Below are positions 1 to 10,775 of a DNA stretch of 64,000 nt, in pieces. Position 1 is the stretch's first letter, and the number at the start of each line of letters is the position of its first letter. Source of the DNA: Diplonema papillatum (taxonomy: Eukaryota > Euglenozoa > Diplonemea > Diplonemida > Diplonemidae); the NCBI GenBank assembly GCA_030068145.1, contig JAPJBO010000101.1, forward strand, positions 1-64,000. The letters are read 5' to 3'. The notes under the pieces are model-generated. The model had not been told where the DNA came from. It made no database searches and saw only the letters and a program-made list of their open reading frames with translations. A program made the position numbers and the translations under genes.

Positions 1-372
1 CAAGTGCAATTTGGTGACGCAAGTCGAATTTGGTGACGCCGAATTTAGTGACGCAGCGCCGAATTTAGTGACACAGCGCCGAATTTGGTGGTATAGGGCC
101 GAATTTAGTGATTTTTGGGCCGGATTTAGTGATGCAGCGCCGAATTTAGTGATGCTGCGCCGAATTTGGTGACGCCGAATTTAGTGATGCGAGGCCGAAT
201 TTAGTGGTAGATGCCGAATTTGGTGGTAGAGGCCGAATTTAGTGATGCAGCGTCGAATTTAGTGCTGCAGCGTCGAATTTGGTGACACCGAATTTGGTGA
301 CACAGCGCCGAATTTGGTGACACCGAACCCTCGAATTTAGTGATGCTAGGTCGAATTTAGTGATGCAAAGTC
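1..372. repeat. Degenerate 20-bp tandem satellite
   Basis: About 18 imperfect copies of a 20-bp unit close to GCCGAATTTAGTGATGCAGC, with drift mainly in the last six bases (GATGC, GACAC, GGTAG). The window opens inside the array, so the true left end is unseen. No coding potential is visible. The array stops just before the left arm of the inverted-repeat element at 394. Confidence 0.9.
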
Positions 373-393
373 GAATTTGTTGCAGAATGTGAT

Positions 394-1200
394 CACTTGT
401 TATATCAGTCATTCTCCTGGCGACCGTTCAAAAATGACCATCCTATTGCAGCGCACACAGTCACCAAAGGTGTCACTAAATCAACCAATCTTTGATGCTA
501 TGAGCGCAGGTGTCCCTGGTCTCTCTGTTCCCGGGGTTTTAGAAAAAAAATGACGACCCCCCTTGGACAAGTTCGGTCCGATATAATTATACTTAGATTA
601 TACTGGGGGCGCGTGTGATACGTGCCTGTTGCTCCCGAGAAGACACGGAATGGAAAGATCGGTCACGAAATCGTCAAAATACCACCTCGGATCACACAAA
701 AGGTTGACCCCCATGGCCCTCCTGCTGCACCCCACTTCACCAGGCAAATTACCATCACCCTATGAACGCACTTCAGAACTGGGATGGCGGGTACTGAGCC
801 CACAGGGTGCTAGGCCCTCGTGGTGCCCCTTGTGGTATAGTACGGTGCCACAGGGGAAAGCTGTTGCAGCCCATACACCCACCATCCCCGCCTCTAATTT
901 GGTCAATCAAAGATGGTTTTAATCCGGAGCATGCCTGGGAACTCTGTTCCCGGGGTGCTACAGAAAAACTGGCGACCCCCTCGATGGCAAAACACGAGAA
1001 TGCGTTTTTCGCAAAACCTAATTTTGGGCTTAAGCCCGTCAATATCGAGCTTCGGAGCCCACCGAGGGTCGGAATGAAAAGATCGGATTCAAAACAGTTC
1101 AAAAACGCCCTCGGACCAAAGAAAATGACGAGGGGTTGACCTCCAGATGGTTTCTTCCATATTTGAACGGTCGCCAGGAGAATGACTGATATAACAAGTG
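394..1200. mobile_element. Inverted-repeat element A (MITE-like)
   Basis: The first 40 bases (394-433) and the reverse complement of the last 40 (1161-1200) match at about 39 of 40 positions, both beginning CACTTGTTATATCAGTCATT. The interior is about 730 bp and shows no recognisable transposase, so this looks like a non-autonomous DNA element. Inside, a segment with the core TCTGTTCCCGGGGT occurs twice (about 515-560 and 935-980) in the same orientation. Its right ~160 bp recurs, inverted, in the first intron of the TTLL9 gene near 35.4 kb, which shows the family is dispersed. Confidence 0.85.
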
Positions 1201-1253
1201 ATTGCTTGTTATATAACAAGTGATTGCTTGTTATATAACAAGTGATTGCTTAT

Positions 1254-2860
1254 TACCGTCTTCGGAAAAATATTGGATAGGAAAAATATCCAAATTTTTC
1301 TGGGATGGTCATTTTATCCAAAATATTTCCTATCCAAACATTTTTCCTATCCAAATATTTTTCCGGTCCGATCAAAGTTCAAGGCCATTTTCCGGTTGTT
1401 AAGTTTAGAACGTATTCCCCCGCCCTCTAACTCTGGTTTCCCCCCCGCGCCTCATGCCACGAAATCCTAGGCTGAGAGCGCTTTGGACGCTCCGACCCAG
1501 CGGGTCTGGGTCGGTTCGCGGCCGGTCCGGAAGCAACGGGACGCTGATGATTCGATTCGCAGAAGGAAAAGGCGCTTACTGATGGAACCGTTTCTTGCGC
1601 CCTCACCATCTTTCGCCCACCAGTCGATGTATTGCTTTGTTGTCGCGGTGTTGGCCGGGTCTAGGTCAAGTGGAACCCCTTCGTGTCTGCGACCTGGGGA
1701 ATGATCCGGCTCGTTTTCCCCGCCAAGATCACTTGGTAGGGGATGGGTATCCCATCCGCAGCCCCACCCGTCACAACAGTAACACTTCGCTTGTCGCCCA
1801 TAGTCAATGCGCACATCACGAGTACCTTTCGGGGCGAGTGTCGCAGTCGGGCTGGGCGTGAAAAGCGCCGCAGCATGGTCGCAGTTCAAGACGCAGCTTT
1901 GTGGGATATCGTTACTCCTTTAAAGCATGAACAGCTGGCCGCATCTCTTCTTTCTTTTGTTTCGTCTGGGTTTCATCCAGTACTCTGCTTGTCTTAGTCG
2001 TCTGTACGTAGTTGTGCTTCCGAGCCCATTCTGTGCCAAGTTCTGATTAGATGACTGGCAACCCAGTAGTTCGGGCGCAAGCACGCTCACGAGCGAGTAA
2101 GTGACAGCGGCCCCGTTCGTTCGTTTTCGCTCGATCAGTTCTAAAGGGATCACGGTCTCCTTTTTTCGTAATGACAATGGACGGCCTCTCTTGGCCTTTT
2201 GTTCGTCAACGTCGATCGGTTCACTCCGACTTCCGCCTAGAGCGTGTGCAATGGAGTTGTTTTTCCCGTACAGCGTACGAGCGCGAGTGGCCGTTGCATG
2301 CGAAACCTTTTTGCCTGGCATGCTGTTCCACTTCTGCATCCCTCCTGTAGTCCTAGACGGCAACAAGCTCACCTATTCCACCTATTTCAAGGTCTCTTTC
2401 CTCCCACGAGCTGTACTCCCGCACTTTTCTGCGGAGCGTTCTGCGGTGTTCCTCGTGCGGTATATCTGATTGATATCCCTGGTTCGTTTTCTTCTTATTT
2501 GATCATTTCTTACACCCCGGACTTCAGCAGCCATATACTAAGTCAATGCGGGAGTGAAAACGTGCGGGAGGCCACTCCCGCGTTGAGGGAGTGAGGCCGA
2601 CCGCACAAATGACCGCAAACCCACTCCCGCAATCCGGAGTGGGAGTCCGGGGTGTACATCAAGAGAGCCGAGCAGAAAATCCCGTCCGGGTAAAGCAGCT
2701 ACTGCTGTGCGGGCAATCAGAGAAGACATAAATTCAAAAACAAAATTTCCGGAAAAATATCCAAATGTTCCGCGGAAGGCCGTTTTATCCAAAATATTTC
2801 CTATCCAAATATTATTCCTATCCAAATATTTTCCTATCCAATATTTTTCCGAAGACGGTA
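1254..2860. mobile_element. Inverted-repeat element B (MITE-like, 1.6 kb)
   Basis: The left end begins TACCGTCTTCGGAAAAATAT and the right end is its reverse complement. The match runs about 35-40 bp and continues as repeated TATCCAAATATTTTTCC blocks on both sides. Both flanks carry TAT (1251-1253 and 2861-2863), a possible 3-bp target duplication. The element sits within the CTTGTTATATAACAAG palindrome array, as if inserted there. On the - strand the interior has two long open stretches (1467-1889 and 1920-2372); the first contains a Cys/Trp-rich patch (CYCCDGWGCGW). I do not recognise either, and they may be relics of a transposon protein. Confidence 0.8.
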
Positions 2861-2862
2861 TA

Positions 2863-4805
2863 TAACAAGTGATTGCTTGTTATATAACAAGTGATTGCTT
2901 GTTATAACAAGTGTTTGGTTGCAATTTCATAAGGAACCTGGGGTTTGTACCTACCTACGAGAGAAAGTCACGTGATCTGCAAGACACTAGGCTTTTGGCA
3001 AACAAACGGTTGCTGTAAGCACGCTTGGCATTTGCACACCCGAACCGCTCATTCGGGGTTCTTCTGTGGGTCGAAGTTTCTTGTCGTGTGAAAAACCCCG
3101 GGCCGGGGTACCACCACGGCCCAGCCAAACGAGCGTGATTTCGTGTTTTTTGACATTTTCGCCCAAGGCGGTGACCGTACTCCAGGTATTACACATCACC
3201 TCCACTGTGGCATGACACCGAATTTACGGCCAAAAAGCTGCGGAACTGCGTATTTGATGCACCAAAGCCAAAAAAGGAGGGTTTTCGGCCTGTTAACGAA
3301 CGTTAACAAAATCAGGGGGCTTTGCCTATTTCGGGGAGCGAGATTGACTGTTACCGTTACGCCTTCCTGAAGCCCGAGACTGCCAGAAAATTACCCCTAC
3401 TGGCTGACATCCGGACTCTTGCAGTACTCTGACTGCACGCAGTCAATTTAGGTGCAGTTCTGGTGTAATCTTGCGGATTTTTGTTACCCCTGGTACCGAA
3501 AACCTGTGCATGCTACCGTTACACTACCGTTACGCTACCGTTACGCACCCGGGACCAGCTTGGTTGAGAAGGCATAGGATGGTTTCAACACTATTCTGAG
3601 TCCAGTGTCCCAGTCTTGTGATCCGAGGGTGTGTTCTGGGGTCGTAACCACCCTGGATGTCGTTCTCTGTGTGCTCCAACAAGTCGACAAGGGAAATATT
3701 CTTGCTAGAACATGGCAGCTTTCTTGGGTGCACCACCCTGAGTGTACGGACCTTGGACTTTGCTGGAGCATCTGGGTGGGATAGTATGGTCCCCTGAGTG
3801 CTTTTCTGCCCGCCAGATGTTGTGTGCTGCAAAGCGGCACAGAGAAAAGCCGAAGAATGGTGGCCATCGTGAGCAGCTGCAGCAGGCCAGCACCACCGCA
3901 CAAATTCGAGGGATGGGCTGAAAAACTGCGTAGCCGAGAGCGGGCGGAACTGAGCAACGCAGTGCGGGAGTTCCATCCAGAAACCCTGTTTGCGACTGGG
4001 AGCAGTCCATCGTGAAAGCGGAGGGGTCTTCTTCTTGGGGAGAGCCGGAAGAGCAATTCGCCGAGGCAATTCGAGCCGTTTTCACTGGACACCGTGCCCG
4101 GCCTCTCTGACGATCGCCGTGCTCGGTTCAAGCAGATCCAAGGGGTAAAGACGAGCTTCCCCTTCGGTGTCCAGAAGTACAACGCTGGGTCTCCGCCGCC
4201 CACTAAATTTACCCTCTTCTGCCCTTTCTTGCCGGAGGTGCCGTCTTCGAAGGCGTCCCACCAGCACGTCCGATCCTTTCCTCCCCATACGTGGAAAATA
4301 CGTCCATCCCGCAGACCTCAACATTGAAGGCGTGCCTGTTCGTCCCCAACTGCGACTCGAGCACGAGCATCGTCTCTGTACCCGCACGACCTCTGGTGGA
4401 ACGGTTCCTGCTCTCCGTACCGCAGCGGATCCTGTAGCTACGTGTGTCAAAACGTGTCAACCTGTACCTCCCAGTCTGTCCTTCCTTCTCCTTCCTTCTC
4501 AGCCTCTATCTTCGTCTTCGGGGCATAACCGAACACGGGACCGCTCTGCGCAAGGTAGCGTAGCCCCCTCCCCGCCGGCCGGCTGCAGGGAAAGTGGTCG
4601 TCACAAAGGAAATACCCCGAAACTCCCCGAATTTCCCCGAAACTCCCCGATATTTTTGTCTGGACCAGGTGGAGCCTTGTGTCTTGCAGATCACTGATTT
4701 TCTCTCGTAGGTAGGTACAAACCCCAGGTTCCTTATGAAATTGCAACCAAACACTTGTTATAACAAGCAATCACTTGTTATATAACAAGCAATCACTTGT
4801 TATAT
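2863..4805. mobile_element. Inverted-repeat element C (1.9 kb, ~130-bp arms)
   Basis: Bases 2863-2995 reappear inverted at about 4674-4805. The arms contain two copies of the TAACAAGTGATTGCTTGTTA palindrome unit and then about 85 bp of unique sequence starting GTTTGGTTGCAATTTCATAA, with only a few differences. This is the longest arm pair of the three neighbouring elements. On the - strand, open stretches run through most of 3530-4450, but no domain is recognisable. Function and class are unknown; a decayed transposon or a fold-back element are both possible. Confidence 0.8.
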
Positions 4806-4915
4806 AACAAGCAATCACTTGTTATATAACAAGTGATCACTTGTTATATAACAAGTGGCACTTGTTATACATTTTCACTTGTTAGGTCACTTGTTATATA
4901 ACAAGTGATTGTGCA
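4746..4915. repeat. Array of the palindrome CTTGTTATATAACAAG
   Basis: Six to seven copies of a self-complementary 16-mer separated by short linkers (CAATCA, TGATCA, TGGCA), giving a period near 22 bp. The same unit occurs at 1191-1250 and 2861-2920, exactly where inverted-repeat elements A, B and C meet, and it forms the outer part of element C's arms. Each copy can fold on itself. Confidence 0.9.
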
Positions 4916-4944
4916 TGACAAGTGCGTCGTGTAGGGGGGGGTAA

Positions 4945-6176
4945 ATGATCACTCATTCCACGAAAAAGTGTCATAAAAAACGACTTTTTTTTGGCTTTCT
5001 GCCGATTTCTTCCATCTGTAGGTGCGAAAATGCTCAGCGCCAGCACAGCGACCTCACCGACTCGTCTTCAACCGCATCCGCAACCACAACCACATCCAGT
5101 CATACTGCTTCTTCATCTCAACCAGACCACTCGTCGACTGTCCGCGCCCCTTCAAATGACCGAGCACGATCCGCACGTCGGGGAACATATCGATGTATCC
5201 ACTGCGGAACAGCAGTTACCAAAGCTGGTTCACCATTCGTGGGAGAAATAGGTCTCAGAATTCATATGAGGCAATGCACCCAAAATCCAAACCTGAAACG
5301 GTAACATACCCAGTTTCACTGGAGTGCCCGTTCCCGGCGAGCTACGAGGGAACGAACCTGTAAGAGTCAACGCACTCTTTCAATAACGTACATATAAAAG
5401 GTGTCACGGGATAAGCCGGCAGCCGCTGCTTAACGGTTCATGTACTTAAAAGAAAAGAAAAAAAGAACTCAATGCTTAACCTCGGCACCTTCGAAGAGGG
5501 GACATGAAGTTAGGGCGGACTTGAGGGCGAAGACGTGGTCCCGTCTGGTGGTGAGGCGGCCGGGATTTGAGGGCATACAGAGAGCCGACCTGGAGCGGAC
5601 GAACTCCTTCTGGAGGATGCGTGAATGTCCCGCGCACACCGCGAGGCTTATACGTGTAGCGTTGGCGGGAGGGGTGAACACGGCTGAGTTCACGTCGCGG
5701 ATGAGGCAGGCCGGAGCTGAGCCGCAGGCGCCCAGCTGCAAGCACTGTGGAAGCGGCGACACCGAGGACGAGAAACACGTATTCTGGGACTGCGGAGCGT
5801 ACTCGCACATACGGCGACGAGAGGCACATGCCGAGCTGATGGCAGCCAACCGGGCCGACTGGCCCAGATGCACGAACAGAAAGGAACGACGGGGAGCATA
5901 GACGGGGGGAAACCCGCACAACAACGGCATGTGTTGGTCACCGCATGCATGTACGGGAAGACCGCGAAGGGCTACATGCAGGAGCTCGCGAGGGGGTTGA
6001 GGTACCTCCAACGCGTCGCGAACTGCCTGTACGAGTGCGGTTTTGTCGAGATGCCGCTTTTGGTCGACGTGGGCATCTTCCGTGTCTCCCTCGCCGACCG
6101 CGGCATGAAAGCAGCGATTGAGGATTTGGTGGCCGCGGGGGTTATAAGGATGAGAAACAGGAGGGAGGAGGATTGA
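4945..6176 (+). mobile_element. Shrunken LINE: zinc-finger start and C-terminal end
   Basis: An open frame at 4945-5304 (119 aa) ends with a C-x2-C ... H-x3-C zinc finger (CIHC, then IHMRQC) after a Ser/Thr-rich linker, like the N-terminal finger of some non-LTR retrotransposon proteins. A second frame, 5440-5901, carries the Cys/His cluster CKHCGSG...EKHVFWDC typical of the C-terminal end of LINE reverse transcriptases. A third frame, 5868-6176, continues open for about 100 residues and may be the tail after a frameshift. Only about 190 bp separate the first and second parts, so the endonuclease and polymerase core (normally 2-3 kb) appears to be deleted. The element begins about 30 bp after the palindrome array. 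Dead as a mobile element. Confidence 0.6.
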
Positions 6177-6772
6177 TGGCAGGGATGTGGCCAGACTGTC
6201 ATCTGGCCGCTCTAGCGTTCCGGTTCCCCGCTACTCCTCTCGTTCCTCATTCGAAACGTCGTCCTTTGATGCACACCACCAGCTGATCGTCGGGCTTTGA
6301 AAGTGTGGAGGGTTGTCCAGTACGGCTCCTTCAGGAAGTTCGCTGGGTACATCGTGCTTCGGGACTACATCATATTACGCCCCTCGATGGCCGCGAACAC
6401 ACCGCCATACTCGTAGGCAGCGATTCGTTTCTCCTGGTCAGCGTGTTGACCCACACACCCCCTGGCCGCACATGGCGCTATTTATTACGGACAGATCCAA
6501 CCCTTTGGAAGGAAGGGGCGAAAAGAAACGTGGAGTATACACCCTGATTAGTTCATCGGCATCGTTTTCGGACCTGATTTCATCAGCGATCTTTGAAATT
6601 GTCACAGCCCACCGAAAAGCGACTGTCGGCACCCCTTGTGCTTTGGAGAGTGGAATCACTTCGGAAATAGACCATAGAAGAATCCTGTTTGAGAAAATAC
6701 AAGGTCCAACCCTGATAAAAGCCTCAAAATGAAGTCAGGGCCACTCGACCGGGGATAACTTCCTCCTCACAG
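6177..6772. other. No supported gene; short hairpin near the left end
   Basis: The first part has a small hairpin formed by GGCCAGA and TCTGGCC (6189-6206). The remainder is unique sequence without a recognisable product. Its last 20 bases are a pyrimidine-rich tract ending in CAG at 6772, the likely acceptor for the first visible exon of the PDZ gene. Confidence 0.5.
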
Positions 6773-7487
6773 GAAATCAGAGCACTTCCGCCGGATGAAC
6801 GCCAGCAGTTTGCTCATTCGCTGAGCGAAGACGACGTCGAAGAGCCGTCAGCAATTGACGAGCTTGAAGAGGTTGCAGAAGGTGTTCACGACAGCTGTCC
6901 GGACGATGCTGTAGAAGAGGTTTGCTTTAGTCAACTTACAACCAGAGATTGGGGAAGAGTGAATGTCCGGACACCAAGGAGCGAGTCATGCCGATTTGAT
7001 TGGGGAGTTGCGAACGTTGCCGATACTTTGTTAGTAGGCTTGTGCTTTTTGTGCAGAATTCGTGCAACAGCCTTGCTGTGACGAAGTTCGTCTGCGTCAC
7101 TGAATCGAAAACGACAAATTTGAAAGCGACTGAATTGCCAATTTCCCTGAGACCTTGAGTGATGACTTTCCGCCGGGCACTACGTTGCAGTAGAAGAGCA
7201 GTTGTTCGACGGTGCCTGAATCCCTCGGCGGTGTTTCCAGCAGCCGTTTCCTATCACGACAGGTGCCCCCCGATCCACCAGTGAGTGCGAGAACGCCTGC
7301 TTCAGCACCACCAGCTGCTCGCCCGACAGCTGGTTACAAGTTCACGGACGATTTGCAAATTACGGATGTATCTCCAGGGGGACCTGCGTCACGTGCTGGG
7401 TTGAAGGTCGGAGATGTTGTCACAGGAGTTGCAGCTACTCCTGTCAGGAACAAGAAGCAGTACAGCGTCGCCATTAAGAAGATCCGC
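6773..7487 (+). CDS. PDZ-domain protein gene, two internal exons (partial)
   Basis: Exon 6773-6919 follows a strong acceptor (CTTCCTCCTCACAG), encodes 49 mostly acidic residues (EIRALPPDERQQF ... PDDAVEE) and ends before GTTTGC. Exon 7263-7487 follows TTTCCTATCACGACAG and encodes a Pro/Ala-rich linker, then a PDZ segment: LQITDVSPGGPASRAGLKVG followed by DVVTGV and NKKQYSVAIKKIR. This is the usual PDZ pattern of a V-x-P-G-G-P-A run, an A-G-L turn and a G-D-x-V strand. Both introns break between codons, so the two exons join in frame. The second exon ends before GTATGA; a strong acceptor lies at 7645 (CCTTTCCTGCAG), but the sequence after it does not finish the PDZ fold, so the 3' end is unresolved. 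PDZ domains bind C-terminal peptides and scaffold complexes; the partner is unknown. The start codon and upstream exons were not found. Confidence 0.6.
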
Positions 7488-7535
7488 GTATGACCTTTCC
7501 TTGACACAGCGTCGTCACTTGTAGGGAACCTTAGT

Positions 7536-7620
7536 TAGGACATATAAGGGTAAGGTCAAAGATGCGTTGGGCATATACGGGGGATTTGAAACTGTAGCCG
7601 GACATTTAAGGTAGTTTGCC
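7536..7620 (-). repeat. Relic of the 51-kb minisatellite inside the PDZ intron
   Basis: Read on the - strand, this stretch closely follows the start of the array at 51291 (GGCAAACTACCTTAAATGTC, then CAAATCCCCC, CATCTTTGACCTTACCCTTA). It fills over half of the 158-bp intron 7488-7645. Confidence 0.8.
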
Positions 7621-7645
7621 CTTTTTATTTTTTCCTTTCCTGCAG

Positions 7646-8800
7646 GAACTCTCAGAACTACTCCGGTTTTGGAGGAGCATCCCAGGGTGGGTTGTATCCT
7701 GCGCAGTATTTGCTCCCCTCTCCCCGGGCCCAAGGCAAGAAGGTGGGACTTCAGGACTTCCTATTTTATACAAAAAGAGACTTTAAAACCCCGGAGTTTC
7801 AAGCGAACTTTCACTCTAAAAAGAGAGGAATATGCGACGATGCCAGAAGGGGGAGGGGTTTGGGCAGAAATATTCTGGCAAGTACGATGCTGTGCATGTG
7901 GGGCGTGCGACCTCTGAAGCGAAACGGGGTTCTATGCTCAGAAAAAGAGATAAGGGCCCCCCACTCAGCTTCAGAATACGTAGCATCACAATATCCCGCG
8001 GCGTTGTCAATTTGTGTCACTATACCCCAAACCCAGTGTTGGTCAAGAAATGTTTGATGAGATAATATTTCTGACTTTTGGGAAAATGGATTTGGACGTT
8101 GGGTCACATCGTCAGCGACACAGAAGACTTTCTGTGAACGGGCGAGGTGCGGCCACAACTGGCTCTTTTGTTAAGATGTTTCGAAACGCACCGTGTCACG
8201 CGGATTCTGTTGACCTGCGGCCAGCAGCTCCTGGGAAGGGAAAGCTCCTGGACCCCGAAAGCTGCGAAGAGGCCCCCCTTCGACCCCTCCCGGTTGCAGT
8301 GGGCGCGAGGCGACGAGACACCCGAGACTGCGACGATGTTTCAGGAGTGTGCTCGCCGTTTGAGAAGCTGACAGAGATGACAACCGATGATGTCTATGTG
8401 GGCAGAGCGCTCGTGTGACGAGCGCGTTCACCGCCACTCGATAAAACGCGGAGCGGCGCTCTTTATACCAATGGCTGTTGTGGCGACGATGCTCTGTTAT
8501 GCGAGGCCGTTGGCCAACGCGCTGAAGACGATCGGGAAAGCACATCCGCTTCCAATAATAGGCTATACAGATACGGTCGTTCAGGACAGCGGGAGAAGCG
8601 TGGAATCTGGTGTCATGAAGAGTCAGAGAGCCCGCCAGAAGACGGAGGAAGAGAAGTGCCCGCTGGTAGATCAAAAGAAGAAGGTGATCCCGCCCTCTGA
8701 AAGGAAAGCCAAAATTTGGCTGGAAACGGACACCCGACGGACACACAGAAGGACCCGCGAAGTGGTATCCTATAGGACCCCTCAGCATGAGGAGCCTTCC
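7646..8800. other. Downstream of the PDZ exons; no supported gene
   Basis: Several open stretches exist (for example + strand up to 8057 and 8387-8869), but none shows a recognisable domain, and frames compete on both strands. A further PDZ-gene exon may start at 7646. The last 50 bp run into the left arm of the fold-back unit. Confidence 0.4.
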
Positions 8801-8924
8801 GGCGTTTCTTTTAAAGAAACGGAAACGTTTCCGTTTCCGTTTGGGGAGCCACAATTAACATTTTGGTAGACATTTTCCACGAAAACCGACCCCCCCCCCC
8901 CCAATTTCTGAGATTTTCGGAGTC

Positions 8925-9035
8925 GATTCCTGCTCTTCGCTTTTTTTCGCAAAATCCGACGGTTCGATTCCTGCTCCTGGCATTTTTTTCGCAAAAATCC
9001 CGCAGTTCGATTCCTGCTCCGAGCATTTTTTTCCA
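8925..9035 (+). repeat. Three tandem tRNA T-arm-like modules with T-runs
   Basis: Three successive copies of TCGATTCCTGCTC, two of them within GTTCGATTCCTGCTC, which matches the RNA polymerase III box B core GTTCGATTCC. Each is followed within about 6-12 bases by a run of at least six T, the polymerase III stop signal. The period is about 42 bp. No box A is visible upstream, so these are unlikely to be active genes. Confidence 0.6.
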
Positions 9036-9104
9036 TTTTAGTCAGGTGGATGCACAAGCGTGTTCTGGCCGAGATCACGCGTGCGCGGGGTAAACACCAT
9101 TCTC

Positions 9105-9467
9105 ACACTTTTTCAACAATTCTTACCATTCTCACACGGTTGCAACAAATGCTACCATTCTCACACAGTCGCAACAAATGCTACCATTCTCACACAGTCG
9201 CAACAAATGCTACCATTCTCACACAGTCGCAACAAATGCTACCATTCTCACACAGTCCAAACAATTTCTTACCATTCTCACACAGTCGCAACAAATGCTA
9301 CCATTCTCACACAGTCCAAACAATTTCTTACATTCTCACACAGTCGCAACAAATGCTACCATTCTCACACAGTCCAAACAATTTCTTACCATTCTCACAC
9401 AGTCGCAACAAAATGCTACCATTCTCACACAGTCGCAACAAATGCTACCATTCTCACACAGTCGCGT
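9105..9467 (+). repeat. 29-bp minisatellite, forward copy
   Basis: About 12 copies of CAACAAATGCTACCATTCTC followed by ACACAGTCG, with a variant unit in which CAAACAATTTCTTACC replaces the first part. Being 29 bp long, the unit shifts frame each time and yields three overlapping His/Ser/Thr-rich open frames that are artefacts. Confidence 0.95.
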
Positions 9468-9512
9468 GTACACACAAAATGATTAGAAAGCTACAGGGCA
9501 GTGTGAGGTTTA

Positions 9513-9572
9513 GCTACAAAAAGCTACAGCTAGCTGCGTAGCTTTTTGTAGCCTTTTGTAGCTCTTTTTTTT
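9513..9572 (+). terminator. Perfect 15-bp hairpin followed by T8
   Basis: GCTACAAAAAGCTAC (9513-9527) pairs perfectly with GTAGCTTTTTGTAGC (9538-9552) around a 10-base loop. A short spacer and eight T (9565-9572) follow. The layout resembles a terminator or the 3' end of a small structured RNA. In a eukaryote the T8 alone would stop RNA polymerase III. Confidence 0.5.
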
Positions 9573-9899
9573 GGGGGGGGTTCCCAGCCCATTCAGGATA
9601 CTTTTCGCCCCAATTTCTTCAGTTTCGAAGTTTTCTGGGCATATTTTGGGTTTTCCTGGCACCTGCTTTGCCCTGTGCACTGGGGCCCGCTGCAGTCTAC
9701 CGAGCCTCAGTGAGGGTCGGTCACTCGGTGAGGCTGCAACCACGCAGGCGGCGAGGGTGATGCAGCAGGGAAGCCTGGGGCGCCAGAGTCACGACGGTTC
9801 CATGAAGCGAAGCCAATCAGGACCCCAACCGCAGAGCGAAGAGCGCTCGAGACAGTGTGGGCCCGGAGCCCCGGCTGGAGCTCTCATTGCACTCCAGAG

Positions 9900-10335
9900 C
9901 CCCGGGCTGAGTCAGGTATTTGGCCGGTACCACCACTTACCAACACTTGGGCAGATGCTGCAGTGTGGACTGCCGAAGCCACCGTTTAGACCAGTCACTC
10001 CCGTCGGACGGGCCCCCCAAAAAGCCCCTCGGGCCTTCTGGGGATTCGCCACAAGAACGCACTCACCCGCCCTTTGGAAGATAGTGGAGACCATTATCAA
10101 AGACCGCCCCACGTTCCTCCATCGATGGACTCCTCAGTCCGGAGGCTTCCGGTAGGGAGAGGCACAGAGAAGCAGCTCTGCACCGTGACGGCGGCAATCA
10201 ACCGGAAAAAAGGCCGATTCACATGCTGCTCGCCTTCGACCTGGCGCGCGCTTTCGACGGGCAGCACGCTCCCGGCAGGCGGGACTCCCGGGAAGAGCAC
10301 GCCGCTCAGCACGAATCAACCCCGACTACTTTACG
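9900..10335 (+). mobile_element. LINE reverse-transcriptase relic
   Basis: Across shifting + frames one reads IDGLLSPEA (about 10120-10150), then RGTEKQLCTVTAAINRKK (about 10160-10215), then LLAFDLARAFDG (about 10224-10260). These match, in order, the LINE pattern of a fixed loop before the RT, the G-x-STEDQL-like motif and the first catalytic block (LDLxxAFD). At least two frameshifts separate the blocks, and everything downstream of the first catalytic Asp is missing. It is therefore a short, dead fragment of a non-LTR element. It lies between the two opposed minisatellites of the fold-back unit. Confidence 0.65.
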
Positions 10336-10472
10336 CGTATTCCCCGGGTGAGAATGCCCAAACTTGACACATTGCAATTCAAGTCACTTTGGCCCTTTGG
10401 AAAGTTTGGGGTCTTATAATCTTAGAATTTGAGTGGCGTCGGTTCAAACCCGCCTCTCTGGTCTTTGGTATT

Positions 10473-10650
10473 TGTTGCGACTGTGTGAGAATGGTAGCAT
10501 TTGTTGCGACTGTGTGAGAATGGTAACATTTGTCGGAGCTTGTGTGAGAATGGTAAAATTTGTTGCGACCGTGTGAGAATGGTAAGGTTTGTTGAAACTT
10601 GTGTGAGAACGGTAAAAATTTGTTTTTTTGTGTGAGAATGGTATTTGCCC
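10473..10650 (-). repeat. 29-bp minisatellite, inverted copy
   Basis: About six units of the same minisatellite as at 9105-9467, now reading GTTGCGACTGTGTGAGAATG on the + strand, with greater divergence toward the right. Together with the forward block it makes the core of the fold-back unit self-complementary. Confidence 0.9.
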
Positions 10651-10671
10651 CGCATCCACCTGACTAAAATG

Positions 10672-10775
10672 GAAAAACCGTCCAGCTGCCGGGATTGAAC
10701 CCGCGTCTACGGCACCAAATTGCATCCAACAAAATTGCAGAATACGCTTGCGCAACCAGTTCGCACCCGGCGGCA
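10672..10775 (-). repeat. tRNA-like module (SINE-like)
   Basis: On the - strand it reads a box A-like TGGTTGCGCAAGCGTA and, about 50 bases later, CGCGGGTTCAATCCCG (box B core GGTTCAATCCC), then a T5 run. The spacing and order resemble a tRNA-derived promoter, but no full cloverleaf forms. Probably a SINE head or a decayed tRNA. Confidence 0.45.

Noticed and set aside
9105-9467. CRISPR-like regular array
   Set aside because: Units are contiguous without unique spacers and no cas genes occur; the window is eukaryotic.
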